A stretch of 9,673 nucleotides of DNA from Actinomycetota bacterium (lineage in GTDB: Bacteria > Actinomycetota > Acidimicrobiia > Acidimicrobiales > Poriferisodalaceae), in contig JAADHX010000288.1 in the NCBI GenBank assembly GCA_013151655.1, positions 1 through 9,673 on the forward strand, in the 5' to 3' direction. How positions within the stretch are numbered: the first letter of the stretch is position 1; each line of letters opens with the position of its first letter. The notes under the pieces were generated by a model. It ran no database searches. It worked only from the letters and a program-made list of their open reading frames with translations, and was not told the origin of the DNA. A program made the translations under genes and the position numbers. This document shows positions 7,154 through 9,673 of this stretch, piece by piece.

Positions 7154-8329
7154 CTACCAGGATCGCGCATTGTTCAGAACATATGTGATCTGGTCGGCGC
7201 CGAGGTGGGTTGTGCCAACCTGCCGGAGGTAGCTCTGGGCTCTGACCCAGCGATTGTGGCCCGGCGGTTTCATGCTGAGGCGAGCGATCGACGGCGAGGC
7301 TGCCGCTGAAGTCGGGTCCGAATCACGACAGTGGCGCAACTTGTGCTCAAGCTCGATGGCTTGGCTCCGAAGCGGTTCAGCGACGAGCCGAATCTGGTCG
7401 CTTAGGTGGCTGGCTCGCGCCTCGAGCCGACGTTTGACCGCGTCGATCTGGGATTGCAAACCAGACTGTCGACTCGAGAGCCCAAACAGCGCCTCGCCGA
7501 ACCCCGCAGCGGTCGACGAACGGTCTGGGTCGAGGACGCTCGCGAGACCAACGGAGCTAAGCATGGGCCCGCTCCGGTCGCCTTCGACCCTCATTCGATC
7601 GCGCCACACGAGCTCGTTCTTGATTCGAAGCCATTGAGCGCCAATGTCTCTGGCCAGGAGACGAAGGGCCTCAACTTTGCCCTCTAGGTCGGCCAGATCG
7701 TCCAACCTCTGCCGATTAGCGAAGGCCGCCGCGTCAACCCTGCGGTTGTGTTGGCTGATCTCGCCGGGCAGTCCCCCGCACCAATAATCGACTAGATCCG
7801 GGTTGGACGAGACTTGGGCGCGACCTGGCGTAATGTCTCGCTGCGACCAAGGGGCAAACGACGGCCACACCCTCGGGTACAAATCCAGTGGGGGCCCGGC
7901 ACAGCTGCCCTGCTCGGTGGCACGGTTCCAGTGTTCGACTCGTGGTGCCAGGGTGGCCCGTGTGATATCGATCCGGCGAGCCAACACATCGAGCTGTTCG
8001 GAACGGTTCGTGACTGCTGCCCTCAGTTCCTCGGATCGAACTCGTAACTTCTCCACGTCGGCGAGGCGCTCCTTGCGGTTGGCCGCCTGCGCCGCGGCCA
8101 CGATTCCTCGACCTTTGCGGGACCCGACTGTTGCCCGCTCGTTAGCCGCTGGAGCTGCACTGGGCGCTAACACACCGAAACGGGCCTCAAGTTCGACCAG
8201 GGCAGACGAATCGGTCTGGTTTAGCTTGACGAGGCTGCTCCACTTGGCACACAGCGGCTCGATGACGTCGATTCGCGCCTGTAGACCAGCGCGTTCGGTC
8301 TGGAGCCGACTAAACCCGAAACTGTTCAA
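7154..8329 (-). CDS. Hypothetical coiled-coil protein with TTG start
   Basis: I do not recognise this 391-residue protein. It is soluble-looking, without signal peptide or membrane helix. Long charged helical stretches with heptad-like leucines lie at about 78-132 (KERLADVEKLRVRSEELRA and on), 191-243 (NRQRLDDLADLEGKVEALRLLA) and 286-333 (SRQSGLQSQIDAVKRRLEAR). Between the first two is a Pro/Trp-rich, probably globular insert (about 141-191) with LYPRVWPSFAPW and DYWCGGLPGE. The C-terminus (about 351-391) ends in QSYLRQVGTTHLGADQITYV. The frame stays open upstream to 8476, but that extension would run into the alpha-glucosidase gene. TTG at 8329 is chosen because a strong AGGGGAGG lies six bases before it and the helical protein begins there. 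It is first in a two-gene unit. A structural or scaffold role is plausible but unproven. Confidence 0.75.
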   Translation of the reverse strand: MNSFGFSRLQTERAGLQARIDVIEPLCAKWSSLVKLNQTDSSALVELEARFGVLAPSAAPAANERATVGSRKGRGIVAAAQAANRKERLADVEKLRVRSEELRAAVTNRSEQLDVLARRIDITRATLAPRVEHWNRATEQGSCAGPPLDLYPRVWPSFAPWSQRDITPGRAQVSSNPDLVDYWCGGLPGEISQHNRRVDAAAFANRQRLDDLADLEGKVEALRLLARDIGAQWLRIKNELVWRDRMRVEGDRSGPMLSSVGLASVLDPDRSSTAAGFGEALFGLSSRQSGLQSQIDAVKRRLEARASHLSDQIRLVAEPLRSQAIELEHKLRHCRDSDPTSAAASPSIARLSMKPPGHNRWVRAQSYLRQVGTTHLGADQITYVLNNARSW

Positions 8330-8421
8330 CCGCGACCTCCCCTTACACACCCCACTATAGGTTCGCTGCTGCTCTCGGTCCCGGTAACTACAATGGCGAC
8401 CACTGACGAAAGGGCCAAGCG
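8330..8421. promoter_or_regulatory. Divergent promoter region between the coiled-coil operon and the alpha-glucosidase
   Basis: The 92 bp between the two gene starts must carry both promoters. A minus-strand TATAGT (8359-8354) sits about 25 bp before the TTG start and would place transcription just ahead of the AGGGGAGG ribosome site. A plus-strand TACAAT (8389-8394) lies 27 bp before the alpha-glucosidase ATG. No good -35 hexamer is visible for either, and no obvious operator palindrome for a sugar regulator. The assignment rests on position and -10 likeness only. Confidence 0.4.
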
Positions 8422-9673
8422 ATGAGCAACGAGTGGTGGCGACATGCAGCCGTCTATCAGGTGTACATACGTTCATTTGCCGATGGTGACGGCGACGGAA
8501 CCGGTGATATCACTGGTCTGCGGAACCGCCTGCCCTACCTGAGCGAACTTGGCATCGATGCGATATGGCTGAACCCTTGGTACGAGTCGCCCCTCAACGA
8601 CGGCGGTTACGACGTTGCCGACTATCGCAAGATCAACCACCGGTTCGGCACCAACGCTGAGGCATCGGCGTTTATCGATGAGGCCCACGAGGTCGATATC
8701 AAGGTAATTGTCGACCTTGTCCCGAACCACACATCGGACGAGCACGATTGGTTCAAAGCCGCGCTCGAGGCCGCACCCGGACATCCAGCACGAGACCGCT
8801 TTATCTTTAGGCCAGGACGCGGTCCAGACGGTTCGGAACCACCGAACGACTGGGTCGCAACCTTTGGCGGATCGGCATGGGAGCAAGTCCCTGACGGCGA
8901 GTGGTATCTACACCTGTTCGACACATCGCAACCCGACCTCGACTGGACCAACCCAGAGGTGCTCGACGAGTTCGACTCAATAATCCGATACTGGCTCGAT
9001 CAAGGAGTCGACGGATTCCGAGTCGACGTCGCCCACGGATTGATGAAGGACCCCACCTTCCGCGACTACCGAGGCGAAGAACGCGCCGCCGCGGCCATGG
9101 CTCTTGGCCATCCACACTGGGACCGCGACGAAATCCACGAAGTCGTTCGCCGTTGGCGCACAATCGTCGACAGCTACGACGGCGATCGCATGCTCTTGGC
9201 GGAAGCCTGGGTCCGTCCAGAACGGCTGCCCCTATATGTTCGACCTGACGAGTACCACCTGTCGTTTTCGTTCGACTTCGCCACCGCACGATGGACCCCA
9301 GTCGAGTTCACAAAGGTCATCACCGACTCGCTGACCGAAGCCGCGTCGGTCGGGGCGCCGGCGACTTGGGTTCTTTCGAACCACGACATCGTGCGTCACG
9401 CCACTCGATTCGGATTGCCGACCCAGATAACCCCACCAGAGTGGCTTCTTGACGGTCCCCACGATCTTCTCGATGTCAATCTTGGCCTCCGGCGGGCGCG
9501 GGCGGGTTCGCTCATGATGTTGGCCTTGCCAGGTACGGCATACATCTATCAGGGCGAAGAGCTCGGCCTGCCAGAGGTGTGGGACCTAGACGAAGCTGTG
9601 CTCGATGACCCAATTTGGGCTCTTTCTGAACACACGCGCAAGGGGCGCGACGGCTGCCGCGTGCCCCTTCCCT
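8422..9673 (+). CDS. GH13 alpha-glucosidase / alpha-amylase family, 3' end outside window
   Basis: The first 417 residues of a cytoplasmic GH13 alpha-glucosidase that releases glucose from the non-reducing ends of malto- or isomalto-type sugars, or sucrose. There is no signal peptide: it opens directly with WWRHAAVYQVYIRSFADGDG. GH13 motifs are complete: a calcium-loop-like DGDGDGTGDITGL (21-33), region I DLVPNH (98-103), region V QPDLDW (170-175, typical of the oligo-1,6-glucosidase/alpha-glucosidase group), region II GFRVDVAHG with nucleophile Asp202, region III LLAEAW with acid/base Glu261, and region IV VLSNHD with Asp322. The frame is open at 9673, so about 100-150 residues of the barrel end and C-terminal beta domain are missing through the window edge, not through mutation. 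The ATG at 8422 is preceded by an AAAGGG. Actinobacterial subfamily GH13_30 is my best guess. Substrate preference cannot be read from this part. Confidence 0.93.
   Translation, partial: MSNEWWRHAAVYQVYIRSFADGDGDGTGDITGLRNRLPYLSELGIDAIWLNPWYESPLNDGGYDVADYRKINHRFGTNAEASAFIDEAHEVDIKVIVDLVPNHTSDEHDWFKAALEAAPGHPARDRFIFRPGRGPDGSEPPNDWVATFGGSAWEQVPDGEWYLHLFDTSQPDLDWTNPEVLDEFDSIIRYWLDQGVDGFRVDVAHGLMKDPTFRDYRGEERAAAAMALGHPHWDRDEIHEVVRRWRTIVDSYDGDRMLLAEAWVRPERLPLYVRPDEYHLSFSFDFATARWTPVEFTKVITDSLTEAASVGAPATWVLSNHDIVRHATRFGLPTQITPPEWLLDGPHDLLDVNLGLRRARAGSLMMLALPGTAYIYQGEELGLPEVWDLDEAVLDDPIWALSEHTRKGRDGCRVPLP

Noticed and set aside
7803..8360. Plus-strand open frame of 185 codons opposite the coiled-coil gene
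   Set aside because: Its translation is Arg/Ser-rich without family motifs, and the minus-strand frame has a strong ribosome site and coherent helical structure.
9600..9673. Truncation of the alpha-glucosidase as a broken gene
   Set aside because: The frame is open at the last base, so the missing end is due to the window edge.

Overview
The window reads as chromosomal DNA from a high-GC actinobacterium. It carries a TIGR03083-type (mycothiol-dependent maleylpyruvate isomerase-like) protein, a long fused indolepyruvate ferredoxin oxidoreductase and a GH13 alpha-glucosidase, and GTG or TTG starts are frequent. A secreted lipoprotein of a kind I associate with Acidimicrobiia suggests an Ilumatobacter-like marine or aquatic lineage. 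That placement is inference from gene content; there is no rRNA marker here.

Layout from left to right. Positions 1-245 hold no convincing intact gene. They contain a striking perfect tetranucleotide tract, (CAGA)15, embedded in a plus-strand frame that is open from the window edge and weakly resembles the tail of a DUF222/HNH-type protein. Three minus-strand genes follow, in transcription order from 3039 down to 246: a purine nucleoside/methylthionucleoside phosphorylase, a lipoprotein, and an N-terminally truncated TIGR03083/DinB-like protein. A short divergent promoter region (3040-3116) separates the phosphorylase from a 1160-residue plus-strand indolepyruvate ferredoxin oxidoreductase. 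That gene converges on a minus-strand pair with no recognised function: a 391-residue coiled-coil protein begun with TTG, and a 161-residue alpha/beta protein 15 bp behind it. A second divergent promoter region (8330-8421) leads into a plus-strand GH13 alpha-glucosidase that runs off the right end of the window.

Where function is known the genes are metabolic: purine/methylthionucleoside salvage, oxidation of aryl-pyruvates from aromatic amino acid breakdown, and hydrolysis of alpha-glucosidic sugars. They do not form one pathway. I see no defence island, CRISPR array, prophage or transposase. The best candidates for something undescribed are the tetranucleotide tract, which could switch reading frames by slippage, and the coiled-coil plus small alpha/beta protein operon.
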